DNA of 64,000 nucleotides from NCBI RefSeq assembly GCF_014650575.1, contig NZ_BMVF01000027.1:18155-82154 (forward strand). Direction: 5' to 3'. The notes below the pieces were generated by a model that was not told the DNA's origin, made no database searches, and saw only the letters and a program-made list of their open reading frames with translations. Below are positions 45,303-53,721 of the stretch, piece by piece; positions within the stretch are counted from its first letter, which is position 1, and each line of letters starts with the position of its first letter. The DNA is from Streptomyces naganishii JCM 4654 (GTDB lineage Bacteria; Actinomycetota; Actinomycetes; Streptomycetales; Streptomycetaceae). The position numbers and the translations under genes were made by a program.

Positions 45303-45448
45303 CACGGTTCCGGGCTCCTGAGGGGTGGGGAGGTGCGGCGGCCGTACGGCCGTGCTGCCGCACAAAGTATCAACGTCGGATGTACGGCCCGGGTTCCCCC
45401 GTAGCCCACCGGATCCCCGGCTTCCGCCGGGACCGGTGGGCGCGCCTC

Positions 45449-45883
45449 TCAGGAGGTGTGGCGCGCGGCGTTCGCCACGATCGCGTCGCGCATGTAGGCC
45501 GCGAGGCCCGGCCGGATGCCGTCGTACGTCGCCGTGAAGCGCTCGTCGGCGACGTACATCTCGCCGAGGCAGGTGTGCATCTCGTGCCCGCAGTCGTAGT
45601 AGCTGTCAGCGATGAAGCGGCGGTGCTCCTCGGCCACGTCCATGGCCGCCTCGGAACCGGCCGGGGCGCCGGAGTCGAGGAGTGCGGCCATGCGCCGGTG
45701 GATGTCGTCCTGCCGGGCGTTGACCCGCTGCCAGTCCTCCTTGGTGTACGAGGCGGTGCGGCGCTGGGACTGGCGGTAGGCCTCGGTGTTCCCCCAGCGC
45801 TCCCTGACCTCGTCGGCGTACTGCTCGGGGTCGGAGTCCCCGAACACCTCGAACCTCTCCTCGGGCGTGAGATCGATCCCCAT
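45449..45883 (-). CDS. tipA: TipAS, short form from an internal start
   Basis: The in-frame ATG at 45883 (Met110 of TipAL) has a strong GGAGG eight bases upstream. Translation from it gives the 144-residue drug-binding domain alone, beginning MGIDLTPEERFEVFGD. In S. lividans TipAS is made in large excess and sequesters thiopeptides, giving resistance and damping induction. The sequence here keeps every element needed for that. Confidence 0.8.
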   Translation of the reverse strand: MGIDLTPEERFEVFGDSDPEQYADEVRERWGNTEAYRQSQRRTASYTKEDWQRVNARQDDIHRRMAALLDSGAPAGSEAAMDVAEEHRRFIADSYYDCGHEMHTCLGEMYVADERFTATYDGIRPGLAAYMRDAIVANAARHTS

Positions 45884-46210
45884 CTTGCGTGCCTCCATGG
45901 CGTGCTCCACGGCCTCGGCCATCCTGCGCAGCTTCTCGATCCGGGCGGTCAGCAGTTCGTGCTGGCGGCGCAGGTGCTCCCGCGGGTCCGCGTCCGGGTC
46001 GTCGAGCAGGGCCGCGACCTCCTCGAGCGGGAAGCCGAGCTCGCGGTAGAACAGGATCTGCTGCAACCGGTCGAGGTCGGCGTCGCCGTAGCGCCGGTGT
46101 CCCGCGTGGCTGCGCCCGCCCGGTACGAGCAGGCCGATGTCGTCGTAGTGGTGCAGGGTGCGCACCGTCACTCCGGCGAAACCGGCGACCTGTCCCACGC
46201 TGTAGCCCAC
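45449..46210 (-). CDS. tipA: TipA, MerR-family thiopeptide-sensing regulator (TipAL)
   Basis: This 253-residue activator is the thiostrepton-inducible regulator of Streptomyces, equal in length to S. lividans TipAL. The MerR helix-turn-helix is SVGQVAGFAGVTVRTLHHYD and the dimerisation coiled coil follows to about residue 109. The C-terminal drug-binding domain contains C207 and C214 in YDCGHEMHTCLGEMYV; C214 is the position known to bond covalently to thiopeptides. The GTG at 46210 has GGGAG five bases upstream. Met110 is an internal start for the short form. The promoter just upstream carries the TipA operator, so it is autoinduced. Confidence 0.96.
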   Translation of the reverse strand: MGYSVGQVAGFAGVTVRTLHHYDDIGLLVPGGRSHAGHRRYGDADLDRLQQILFYRELGFPLEEVAALLDDPDADPREHLRRQHELLTARIEKLRRMAEAVEHAMEARKMGIDLTPEERFEVFGDSDPEQYADEVRERWGNTEAYRQSQRRTASYTKEDWQRVNARQDDIHRRMAALLDSGAPAGSEAAMDVAEEHRRFIADSYYDCGHEMHTCLGEMYVADERFTATYDGIRPGLAAYMRDAIVANAARHTS

Positions 46211-46238
46211 TTCCGCTCCCTTCCTTCGTGCGCCCTCC

Positions 46239-46269
46239 ACGCTGCCGCCTCACGTGGCGTGAGGTGCAA
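46239..46269 (-). promoter_or_regulatory. tipA promoter with MerR-type 19-bp spacer and operator
   Basis: On the minus strand, the -35 TTGCAC (46269-46264) and -10 CAGCGT (46244-46239) are 19 bases apart, the over-long spacing activated by MerR-family proteins through DNA distortion. The palindrome CCTCACGCCACGTGAGG (46264-46248) fills most of the spacer. The text is nearly that of the well-known S. lividans tipA promoter. Confidence 0.92.
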
Positions 46270-46309
46270 GCCCGTCCCGCGCCCGGATGTTGCGCCCGTT
46301 TTGGCGGGG

Positions 46310-47614
46310 ATGCCCGTTTATGGTGTGCCCGTGGTCCAGGACACCGCGCACCAGGCGCCCACCACCCCGGCGGTCCCGGCCCGCGCCCTGCTGCCGCTGA
46401 TCCTGCCCGCCCTCGTCGTCGGCATCGGCGCGAGCCTGCTCCTGCTGCTGGTGACGGGCCTGGCCGAGCGGCTCCAGGAGGTGCTGTGGGGCGACCTGCC
46501 GGACGCGCTGGGCATCGGGCCGTACTCCGTGGCCTGGATGCTCATCATGCTCACCGCCACGGGCGTGATGGTGGGGCTCGTGGTCTGGAAGGCGCCGGGC
46601 CACGCCGGTCCCGACCCGGCGACGCTCGGTCTGACGGCGGCGCCGATCGCGCCGGTGGTGGTCCCGGGGCTGCTGGTGGCGGCCATGCTGATGCTCGCGG
46701 GCGGGCCGAGCCTGGGCCCCGAGAACCCGGTGATCATGGTGAACGTGGCGCTCGCCTTCTGGCTGGGCCGCAGGCTGCTGCCCCGGTTGCCCGGCCCCCT
46801 GTGGCCGGTGCTGGCGGAGGCGGCGACGATCGGCGCCCTGTTCGGCACGCCGGTGGCCGCGGCGCTGGTCATCTCCGAGGCCCTGGCCGGGCGGCCGGCC
46901 AAGGGAGCACTGTGGGACAACGTCTTCGCGCCGCTGGCCGCCGGAACCGCCGGGGCGATGACGACGAACCTGCTGACCCACCCCGTCTTCGACCTGCACC
47001 TGCCGCCCATGGGCGGCCCCCGCTGGTCCGACACGCTGGCCGCCCTGGTCATCGCCTCCCTGGCCGCGCTGCTCGGCCTCGCCGCCGTCGAAGCCTTCCC
47101 CTACGTCCACCGCGCCTTCTCCCGGCTCGGGCACCCGATGGCGGCGCTGCCGCTCGGCGGGCTCGTACTGGGGCTGCTGGGCGCCCTGGGCGGCCGTCTG
47201 ACGCTCTTCAAGGGGCTGTCGGAGGTCGGGGAGCTGGCCGGCAACCCTGACGGCTGGACGGCGGGCCAGTTCATGACGATGGCCGTGGTGAAGCTGGCCG
47301 CGCTGCTCGTCGCCGCGTCCTGCGGCTTCCGCGGCGGGCGGATCTTCCCCTCGGTCTTCATCGGCGCCGCGTTCGGGCTCGGCGCCCACGCCCTGGTGCC
47401 CTCGGTGCCGGAGGCGGTGGGCGTGGCGGCGGGCGTCCTGGGCATGCTCCTGGCCATCACCCGGCAGGGCTGGGTGAGCCTGTTCACTGCCGCGGTACTC
47501 GTGGCCTCGCCGACGATCCTGGCCCTGCTGTGCGTCGCCTCGCTGCCGGCCTGGCTGCTGGTCACCGGGCGGCCGCAGATGCAGCTGAAGGAGGACGGGA
47601 CGGCGCTGCGGTGA
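46310..47614 (+). CDS. ClC-family chloride channel/transporter-like protein
   Basis: The 434-residue membrane protein has about ten to twelve helices and ClC-type ion-binding motifs: GPSLGPENPVIMV at about 135 (the GxxGP motif) and GGRIFPSVFIGAAFG late in the chain (the GxFxP motif). The N-terminal GSGIP motif and the gating glutamate are not evident in their usual forms, so ion selectivity may differ. The ATG at 46310 is probable; a GTG at 46325 is possible. It is divergent from tipA and 79 bases before gadB, which suggests cotranscription with it and a part in acid tolerance. Confidence 0.8.
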   Translation: MPVYGVPVVQDTAHQAPTTPAVPARALLPLILPALVVGIGASLLLLLVTGLAERLQEVLWGDLPDALGIGPYSVAWMLIMLTATGVMVGLVVWKAPGHAGPDPATLGLTAAPIAPVVVPGLLVAAMLMLAGGPSLGPENPVIMVNVALAFWLGRRLLPRLPGPLWPVLAEAATIGALFGTPVAAALVISEALAGRPAKGALWDNVFAPLAAGTAGAMTTNLLTHPVFDLHLPPMGGPRWSDTLAALVIASLAALLGLAAVEAFPYVHRAFSRLGHPMAALPLGGLVLGLLGALGGRLTLFKGLSEVGELAGNPDGWTAGQFMTMAVVKLAALLVAASCGFRGGRIFPSVFIGAAFGLGAHALVPSVPEAVGVAAGVLGMLLAITRQGWVSLFTAAVLVASPTILALLCVASLPAWLLVTGRPQMQLKEDGTALR

Positions 47615-47693
47615 CCGGCCCGCTTCCCCCTGTGCCCGTGTCCGTACCGAATCGCTTACCGAACCGCCCACCGAGATCCGAGGAGAACGCCGT

Positions 47694-49106
47694 ATGCCGC
47701 TCCACCGAGGTCACGAGAAGCCCGACGAGCGCCCCCTGTCCGTCAACCCCTTCTACGGCGAGGCCAATCCGGCCGCCGAGATGACCGAGGCGCCGCCCAA
47801 GCACCGCCTGGCGGACTCGCCCCTGACACCCACCACCGCGTACCAGCTGGTCCACGACGAGCTGATGCTGGACGGCAACTCGCGGCTGAACCTGGCCACG
47901 TTCGTCACCACCTGGATGGAGCCCCAGGCCGGGGTCCTGATGGGCGAGTGCCGCGACAAGAACATGATCGACAAGGACGAGTACCCGCGCACCGCCGAGC
48001 TGGAGCGGCGCTGCGTGGCCATGCTCGCCGACCTGTGGAACGCGCCCGACCCCTCGGCCGCCGTGGGCTGTTCCACGACCGGGTCGAGCGAGGCGTGCAT
48101 GCTGGCCGGGATGGCGCTCAAGCGGCGCTGGGCCCAGCGCAACGCCGACCGCTACCCCTCGCGGGACGCCCGGCCGAACCTCGTCATGGGCGTGAACGTC
48201 CAGGTGTGCTGGGAGAAGTTCTGCAACTTCTGGGAGGTGGAGGCCCGCCAGGTCCCCATGGACAAAGACCGCTTCCACCTCGATCCGCAGGCCGCCGCCG
48301 AGCTGTGCGACGAGAACACCATCGGGGTCGTCGGCATCCTCGGCTCCACCTTCGACGGCTCCTACGAGCCCATCGCCGACCTGTGCGCCGCCCTGGACGC
48401 CCTCCAGGAGCGCACCGGCCTGGACGTCCCGGTGCACGTCGACGGGGCGTCCGGCGGCATGGTCGCGCCCTTCCTGGACGAGGACCTGGTGTGGGACTTC
48501 CGGCTCCCGCGCGTGGCCTCGATCAACACCTCGGGGCACAAGTACGGGCTGGTCTACCCGGGCGTCGGCTGGGCGCTGTGGCGGGACAAGGAGTCCCTAC
48601 CCGAGGAACTGGTCTTCCGCGTCAACTACCTCGGCGGCGACATGCCGACCTTCGCGCTCAACTTCTCCCGGCCCGGCGCCCAGGTCGTCGCGCAGTACTA
48701 CTCGTTCCTGCGGCTGGGCCGCGAGGGCTACCGGATGGTCCAGCAGTCCACCCGGGACGTGGCCACCGGCCTCGCCGGACGCGTCGAGGCGCTCGGCGAC
48801 TTCAAGCTGCTCACCCGCGGCGACGAGCTGCCCGTCTTCGCCTTCACCACCGCGCCGGAGGTCACCTCGTACGACGTCTTCGACGTCTCACGGCGGCTGC
48901 GCGAGCACGGCTGGCTGGTGCCCGCGTACACCTTCCCGCCGAACCGCGAGGACCTGTCCGTGCTCCGCGTGGTCTGCCGCAACGGCTTCTCGGCGGACCT
49001 CGCGGAGCTGTTCGTGGAGGACCTCGCCCGGCTCCTGCCGGAACTGCGCCGCCAGCCGCACCCGCTGACCCGCGACAAGGCCGCGGCGACGGGCTTTCAC
49101 CACTAG
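47694..49106 (+). CDS. gadB: Glutamate decarboxylase
   Basis: The 470-residue PLP enzyme converts glutamate to GABA and CO2, consuming a proton. Family markers are FVTTWMEPQAGVLMGECRDKN (substrate region), CSTTGSSEACMLAGMALKRR, VPVHVDGASGGMVAPF with the cofactor aspartate, and SINTSGHKYGLVYPGVGWAL with Schiff-base Lys283. Length is that of bacterial GadA/B. AGGAG lies eight bases before the ATG. No GadC antiporter is near. The TAG stop (49104-49106) is within the left end of the second inverted-repeat element. Confidence 0.96.
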   Translation: MPLHRGHEKPDERPLSVNPFYGEANPAAEMTEAPPKHRLADSPLTPTTAYQLVHDELMLDGNSRLNLATFVTTWMEPQAGVLMGECRDKNMIDKDEYPRTAELERRCVAMLADLWNAPDPSAAVGCSTTGSSEACMLAGMALKRRWAQRNADRYPSRDARPNLVMGVNVQVCWEKFCNFWEVEARQVPMDKDRFHLDPQAAAELCDENTIGVVGILGSTFDGSYEPIADLCAALDALQERTGLDVPVHVDGASGGMVAPFLDEDLVWDFRLPRVASINTSGHKYGLVYPGVGWALWRDKESLPEELVFRVNYLGGDMPTFALNFSRPGAQVVAQYYSFLRLGREGYRMVQQSTRDVATGLAGRVEALGDFKLLTRGDELPVFAFTTAPEVTSYDVFDVSRRLREHGWLVPAYTFPPNREDLSVLRVVCRNGFSADLAELFVEDLARLLPELRRQPHPLTRDKAAATGFHH

Positions 49107-49293
49107 GGCCTTTCTTCCGGATCAGGCCGGCTCCGAGCCACCTCGCCTTCCGGCAGGCCCGAGCGGTGGCTGGTGCGTGCAGCTGCAAGGCGGAGGAGGG
49201 AGTCGACGCGGAGCATCGGCGACCGGCGACAACGCCGCGTATGTGCGTGCCAGCCACCGCGACCGGTGGCAAGATCCGGAAGAGAGGCCCTAA
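49103..49293. mobile_element. MITE-like element, copy 2
   Basis: This 191-bp element has the same ends and interior as copy 1 (left CTAGGGCCTTTCTTCCGGAT, right its inverted form), but lacks the two nested hairpin repeats, so it is likely closer to the ancestral form. It lies between convergent genes. Its left CTAG supplies the gadB stop codon and its right end supplies, on the other strand, the stop codon of the DinB-type gene. It encodes nothing and may function as a terminator hairpin. Confidence 0.8.
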
Positions 49294-49838
49294 GGCCGTT
49301 CCGCCTGCTGCTCGAGGGCGACCAGTTCGAAGGCCGTCTTCCCGTCCAGCGACTCGCGGACGATGTCGGCGTGGCCGGCGTGCCGGGCCGTCTCGCGGAT
49401 CAGGTGCAGGCACAGCCAGCGCATCGAGACCCGCTCGTCGGGCGGGAACCAGGGGTCGTTCGGGAGGGGGAAGGTGTCGTCGAGGCTGGGCACGGAGCGG
49501 ACGTGGTCCTCCGTCTCGGCGGCGACCTTCTCCCAGTACGCCAGCTGCTGGGCGACGCTCTCGCCGTCGAGCAGCTGGAAGCACTCGTGCCAGTTGGCCT
49601 GCGTGCGCTTGACCGCGGGCGGCTGCTGCTTCGCCCGGGCGATCCAGGTCTGCTCGACCTCGGCGACGTGCTTGAGCAGCCCGCCGAGGGACAGCTCGCT
49701 CGCGCTCGGGCGCAGGCGGGCCTGCTCTTCCGTCAGCCCCAGCAGCGACCTGCGGATGCCGCCGCGCTGCTCCTCCAGGAAGGACAGCAGCGCCCCGCGC
49801 TCGTCGCCCTGGGCCTCCGCCCGCACGTGAGTGACCAT
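49290..49838 (-). CDS. DinB-fold (DUF664) family protein
   Basis: This 182-residue four-helix-bundle protein matches DUF664/DinB metal-binding proteins, some of which are mycothiol-dependent enzymes. The conserved parts are LLGLTEEQARLRPSASELSL, GGLLKHVAEVEQTWIARAK with the first metal histidine, and MRWLCLHLIRETARHAGHAD, with the second and third histidines. The three-histidine metal site is therefore intact. The TAG stop lies in the end of the neighbouring mobile-like element. Substrate is unknown. Confidence 0.88.
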   Translation of the reverse strand: MVTHVRAEAQGDERGALLSFLEEQRGGIRRSLLGLTEEQARLRPSASELSLGGLLKHVAEVEQTWIARAKQQPPAVKRTQANWHECFQLLDGESVAQQLAYWEKVAAETEDHVRSVPSLDDTFPLPNDPWFPPDERVSMRWLCLHLIRETARHAGHADIVRESLDGKTAFELVALEQQAERP

Positions 49839-49983
49839 GACCGGCCGCCTTTCGTCTCGGTGCTCCCACCGGCTTGTTGTCCGGCATGAAAGACGCTACG
49901 GGCCCATGCGGTCAGATGCTGTCCGCATGGGCCCGGGGGGCGGGAAACAGCCGTGGAAGACAGTGGCGGCAACCGGGGGAGGA

Positions 49984-51444
49984 CTAGAACGGGAAGCCGC
50001 TGCGGCCGTGCTGCACCGAGATCCACTTCACCGTCGTGAAGGCGTCGAGCATCGTGTCGCCGTTGAGCCGGCCGAGCCCGGAGTGCTTCTCGCCGCCGAA
50101 GGGGACGATCGGCTCGTCGTGCACCGTCCCGTCGTTGACGTGGAACATCCCGGTGTCGACGCGCTTGGCGAAGGCGACACCGCGCTCGACGTCCGCGGTG
50201 TGGACGGCGCCGGACAGGCCGTAGGGGGTGTCGTTGACGATGCGGACCGCCTCCTCCTCGCCGTCGAAGGGGACGAGGAAGGCGACCGGGCCGAAGACCT
50301 CCTGCCGCAGCAGGGCGGAGTCGGCGGGGAGGTCCGTGAGGACGGACGGCGCGACCAGGTTGTCGCGGGCGGCGCCGCGCACCAGGGCGGTGGCGCCCTC
50401 GGCGATCGCCTGCTCCACCGCGTTCGAAATGGCGTTCGCCTGCGTGGAGTTGATCACCGGGCCGATGACCGTCTCCGGGTCGCGCGGGTCGCCGACCTTG
50501 AGCGACTTCACCTTGGCGACGAACTTCTCCGTGAACTCGTCGGCGACCGAGCGGTCGACCAGGACGCGGTTGGCGGCCATGCAGACCTGGCCCTGGTGGA
50601 CGTACCGGCTGAAGACGGCCGCGTCGACCGCGTAGTCGAGGTCGGCGTCGTCGAGGACCACGAGCGCGCTGTTGCCGCCGAGTTCGAGGACCGCGCGCTT
50701 GAAGTGGGAGGCGCAGACGGTGGCGACGTGCCGGCCGACCTTGTCGGAGCCGGTGAAGGAGATGACCTTGGGCACCGGGTGCTCGAGGAAGGCGTCGCCG
50801 ATCTCGGCGATGTCCGTGATCACGACGTTGAGCAGACCGCCCGGCAGCCCCGCGTCCTCGAAGATCTTCGCCACCAGGGAGCCGCCGGTGACCGGGGTGT
50901 TCTGGTGCGGCTTGAGCACCACGCCGTTGCCGAGGGCGAGGGCGGGGGCGACCGACTTGATGGACAGCAGGAAGGGGAAGTTGAACGGGCTGATCACGCC
51001 GACCACGCCCACCGGGACCCGGTAGACGCGGTTCTCCTTGCCGTCGACCGGGGACGGGATGATCCTGCCCTCGGGCCGCAGCGCGAGGTGGACCGCCTCG
51101 CGCAGGAACTCCTTGGCCAGATGCAGTTCGAAGGCCGCCTTCAGCCGGGTGCCCCCGAGCTCGGCGATGATCACCTCGGTGATCTCCTGCTCGCGCTCCT
51201 CGACCAGGCGCAGCGCCTTCTCGAACACCGCGCGGCGGGTGTAGGGATTGGTGGCGGCCCATTCCTTCTGGGCGCGGGCGGCCGCGCGGTAGGCCTGATC
51301 CACCTCGTCGGCCGTGGCTATCGTGATCGAGGCGAGCTTCTCGTCGTCGTACGGGTTGAAGTCGATGATGTCCCAGGAGCCGGTGCCCGGACGCCACTCG
51401 CCGTCGATGTACTGCTGGGCCAGGTCGGTGAAGTAGGACGACAT
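49984..51444 (-). CDS. Aldehyde dehydrogenase family protein
   Basis: The 486-residue NAD(P)-dependent enzyme oxidises an aldehyde to an acid. The catalytic cysteine is C288 in YVHQGQVCMAANRVLVD and the general base is E254 in RAVLELGGNSALVV; ISFTGSDKVGRHV provides the cofactor site. The text resembles benzaldehyde- or salicylaldehyde-type dehydrogenases. I start at ATG 51444, with GAGGG upstream; the frame is open to 51501. A set of repeated TGATCGTT motifs lies about 90 bases upstream and may bind a regulator. The substrate cannot be assigned. Confidence 0.92.
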   Translation of the reverse strand: MSSYFTDLAQQYIDGEWRPGTGSWDIIDFNPYDDEKLASITIATADEVDQAYRAAARAQKEWAATNPYTRRAVFEKALRLVEEREQEITEVIIAELGGTRLKAAFELHLAKEFLREAVHLALRPEGRIIPSPVDGKENRVYRVPVGVVGVISPFNFPFLLSIKSVAPALALGNGVVLKPHQNTPVTGGSLVAKIFEDAGLPGGLLNVVITDIAEIGDAFLEHPVPKVISFTGSDKVGRHVATVCASHFKRAVLELGGNSALVVLDDADLDYAVDAAVFSRYVHQGQVCMAANRVLVDRSVADEFTEKFVAKVKSLKVGDPRDPETVIGPVINSTQANAISNAVEQAIAEGATALVRGAARDNLVAPSVLTDLPADSALLRQEVFGPVAFLVPFDGEEEAVRIVNDTPYGLSGAVHTADVERGVAFAKRVDTGMFHVNDGTVHDEPIVPFGGEKHSGLGRLNGDTMLDAFTTVKWISVQHGRSGFPF

Positions 51445-51525
51445 GTGATCCCTCAAATCCCCTGCTGCCGAGGCGGTTCGAAGCAGTCGGAGCCCGATCA
51501 ACTCGCGATCACTTCTTCACGGTCC

Positions 51526-51567
51526 GATCGTTAAGGTCTGATCGTTCTGATCGTTCAGGTCTGATCG
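51526..51567. promoter_or_regulatory. Direct repeats upstream of the aldehyde dehydrogenase
   Basis: GATCGTTAAGGTCTGATCG (51526-51544) and GATCGTTCAGGTCTGATCG (51549-51567) differ at one base and are 23 bases apart, about two helical turns. Four GATCGTT or GATCGCA half-sites on one DNA face suggest cooperative operator binding. The gap 51445-51629 has no gene. Confidence 0.65.
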
Positions 51568-51629
51568 CACGTCATCGTACTTGTGCGGCAGGCCAGTTGG
51601 CTGATCACCGGGGCGTTCTGGGGATTTCC

Positions 51630-52490
51630 CTACGACAGCTGGAGCAGCCCGCGCAGCAGGTCACGGCTCTCGTCCGGGCCGGGGCTGTCGTTCTGGAGTT
51701 CCTTGAGCGCCTTCTCGTACTGGGCGACGTCCTCGCGCTTGTCGAGGTACAGCGCGCTGGTCAGCTGCTCCAGGTAGACCACGTCCGAGAGGTCGGACTC
51801 GGGGAAGCTGAGGATCGTGAAGGCGCCGGACTCGCCGGCGTGGCCGCCGAAGCTGAACGGCATGACCTGGAGCCGCACGTTGGGCCGCTCGGAGATCTCG
51901 ATCAGGTGCTGCAGCTGGCCGCGCATCACCTCGCGGTCGCCGTAGGGCCGGCGCAGGGCCGCCTCGTCCAGGACGATGTGCAGCTCCGGGGCGTTCTCCG
52001 CGACGAGGTACTTCTGCCGCTCCAGGCGCAGCGCCACCCGCCGCTCCACGTCGGCCTCGCTCGCGCCCCGCATGCCGCGCCGGACCACCGCGCGGGCGTA
52101 CGCCTCCGTCTGCAGCAGCCCGTGCACGAACTGCACCTCGTAGACACGGATCAGCGACGCCGCGCCCTCCAGGCCCACGTAGGTGGGGAACCAGCTGGGC
52201 AGGACGTCGGAGTAACTGTGCCACCAGCCCGCGACGTTGGCCTCCTTGGCGAGGGAGAGCAAGGAGGTGCGCTCCGCCTCGTCCGTGATGCCGTACAGGG
52301 TCAAGAGGTCTTCCACATCTCGGGTCTTGAAGCTCACCCGGCCCAGCTCCATCCGGCTGATCTTCGACTCCGAGGCCCGGATCGAGTACCCGGCCGCCTC
52401 ACGCGTGATCCCGCGCGTCTCCCGCAGCCGCCTGAGTTGCGAGCCGAGCAGCATGCGCCGCACCACCGATCCGGGCTCTCCCGCGCTCAC
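51630..52490 (-). CDS. XRE-family regulator with DUF5753 domain
   Basis: The 286-residue protein has an N-terminal helix-turn-helix (LGSQLRRLRETRGITREAAG, then IRASESKISRMELGRVSFKT) and a C-terminal DUF5753 domain with YEVQFVHGLLQTEAYARAVV. This is the WhiJ-like class that in streptomycetes is typically genetically linked with DUF397 and RsbW-like ATPase genes and affects development. Those partners follow directly on the other side of the divergent region. The GTG at 52490 is probable. Its operator is likely the 28-bp element found before both partner genes. Confidence 0.92.
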   Translation of the reverse strand: MSAGEPGSVVRRMLLGSQLRRLRETRGITREAAGYSIRASESKISRMELGRVSFKTRDVEDLLTLYGITDEAERTSLLSLAKEANVAGWWHSYSDVLPSWFPTYVGLEGAASLIRVYEVQFVHGLLQTEAYARAVVRRGMRGASEADVERRVALRLERQKYLVAENAPELHIVLDEAALRRPYGDREVMRGQLQHLIEISERPNVRLQVMPFSFGGHAGESGAFTILSFPESDLSDVVYLEQLTSALYLDKREDVAQYEKALKELQNDSPGPDESRDLLRGLLQLS

Positions 52491-52687
52491 GTTCGCCAGC
52501 CTCCCCAGCCGTCTTCAGACCGCCGCAGTCTGCCACTAAATCACTCCGAGCAGTACTCGCGCGATTACGGAAACGGAAAGAGTGCGAAGAAAGCGCGCAG
52601 CAGGAAGCAAGAAGGAGGCAAGCGGCAGTCGAGAAGATGGCGGAAAAAATGGCCAGTAAGCGGTACGGGAGGGTCCAATTCGGTCGC

Positions 52688-52715
52688 GTGCACGTGCATC
52701 TGCCCTTGCATCTGC
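52688..52715 (+). promoter_or_regulatory. 28-bp regulatory element, site 1 (before the RsbW-like gene)
   Basis: The element consists of GTGCAC followed by two direct repeats of TGCATCTGC, at 52695-52703 and 52707-52715, 12 bases apart. It matches site 2 at 53741-53768 in 26 of 28 bases, both oriented towards their respective genes. The start ATG lies 74 bases downstream. At the position of the site 2 TATGAT there is only AACCAT, so this promoter may be weaker. The gap 52491-52788 otherwise serves divergent promoters. Confidence 0.75.
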
Positions 52716-52788
52716 TGTGCGCATCCGAAACCATGGTCCCGCGCCACCGCTGCATCGCAACGACCGCGAATTCCCGGGAGTGCCTCGC

Positions 52789-53289
52789 ATGGGGACGAAT
52801 GGATCGACCATGCTCGAGCCGTTACGGCAGGGCCTTCCGCCGCTGGACCCCGCGGCCGTGTGCAACGCCGCCTCCTGCGCCCTGCCCGCCCGCTACGAGG
52901 CCGTGCGCGAGGCCAGGCGCTTCACCCGCAGGACACTGGACCAGTGGGAGCTGGGCGAGCGCTTCGACGACGTCTGCCTGGTGGTCTCCGAGCTGGTCAC
53001 GAACGCCCTGCGGCACGCGCTGCCCTGTCCCGCGGCCGCGCAGGTCCACGAGCAGGTGCCGCCCGTGCGGCTGCACCTGATGCGGTGGACCGAGCGGCTG
53101 GTGTGCGCGGTGCGCGATCCCAGCCAGGACAGCCCCGTCGCCCGGGACACCGACGACTTCTCGGCGGAGTCGGGCCGCGGACTGTTCCTGGTCGACTCCT
53201 TCAGCGACAGCTGGGGCTGGCACCCGATGGCCGGCAGCGTGGGCGGCAAGGTGGTCTGGGCGCTGTTCCGGCTGCCGACCGCCGGCTGA
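52789..53289 (+). CDS. RsbW-like ATP-binding protein (HATPase_c)
   Basis: The 166-residue protein is a GHKL-type ATPase of the anti-sigma-factor/RsbW kind. The N box is CLVVSELVTNALRHALPCP, and the G2 region SGRGLFLVDSFSDSWGW follows; the N-terminal segment AVREARRFTRRTLDQWEL is also characteristic. The ATG at 52789 has GGGAG eight bases upstream. In the WhiJ-like loci of Streptomyces such ATPases accompany an XRE regulator and a DUF397 protein. Its partner is unknown, and whether it phosphorylates an antagonist cannot be read from sequence. Confidence 0.88.
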   Translation: MGTNGSTMLEPLRQGLPPLDPAAVCNAASCALPARYEAVREARRFTRRTLDQWELGERFDDVCLVVSELVTNALRHALPCPAAAQVHEQVPPVRLHLMRWTERLVCAVRDPSQDSPVARDTDDFSAESGRGLFLVDSFSDSWGWHPMAGSVGGKVVWALFRLPTAG

Positions 53290-53290
53290 C

Positions 53291-53320
53291 GAACCGCGGC
53301 GTTTCACGACGCCGCGGTTC
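53291..53320. terminator. Bidirectional terminator between ATPase and DUF397 genes
   Basis: A perfect 12-bp stem GAACCGCGGCGT (53291-53302) pairs with 53309-53320 around a 6-base loop. It starts two bases after the ATPase stop and lies downstream of the convergent DUF397 gene as well. Confidence 0.88.
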
Positions 53321-53389
53321 TACGCGCGTTGGCGTGCGGTGGTCACCGGTTGAGGGCCGGTCGGCTCTTCCTCGGGCCGGCCATGCCGC

Positions 53390-53659
53390 TCAGCCCGCGA
53401 TCAGGTGGTCGAACTCGCCGTCCTTGATGCCGAGCAGCATCGCCTCGATCTCCGCACGCGTGTAGACCAGCGCCGGACCGTCGGGGAAGCGCGAGTTGCG
53501 CACGGCCACCTCCCCGCCGGGCAGCCGCGCGAACTCCACACAGGAGCCCTGCGAGTTGCTGTGCCGGCTCTTCTGCCAGGCCACCCCGCTCAGCTGCGTG
53601 GCCGCCATGCCGTTGTGCACGTCGTACTGCCCGTACACGCCCTCAACGTCGTGGTCCAC
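53390..53659 (-). CDS. DUF397 family protein
   Basis: This 89-residue protein has the DUF397 signature WQKSRHSNSQGSCVEFARLP followed by VAVRNSRFPDGPALVYTRAE and ends with a short helix. Typical family size is 60-90 residues. The GTG at 53659 has GGGGAG six bases upstream. It converges on the RsbW-like gene and forms, with the XRE-DUF5753 gene, the three-part regulatory locus common in streptomycetes; some DUF397 proteins antagonise their XRE partner. Its upstream region repeats the 28-bp element and has a good -10. Confidence 0.92.
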   Translation of the reverse strand: MDHDVEGVYGQYDVHNGMAATQLSGVAWQKSRHSNSQGSCVEFARLPGGEVAVRNSRFPDGPALVYTRAEIEAMLLGIKDGEFDHLIAG

Positions 53660-53721
53660 AGGTCGCTCCCCGGTGGTGCACTGGCCGGTGTGGCCATTGA
53701 TGCATCGGTCAACTGACCCGG

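Noticed and set aside
51465..51490. A tRNA T-loop-like GGTTCGAAGC
   Set aside because: No matching acceptor or anticodon arms surround it.
51597..53465. A 622-codon plus-strand frame across the XRE and ATPase genes
   Set aside because: It covers two well-supported genes in other frames and looks like translated non-coding strand.
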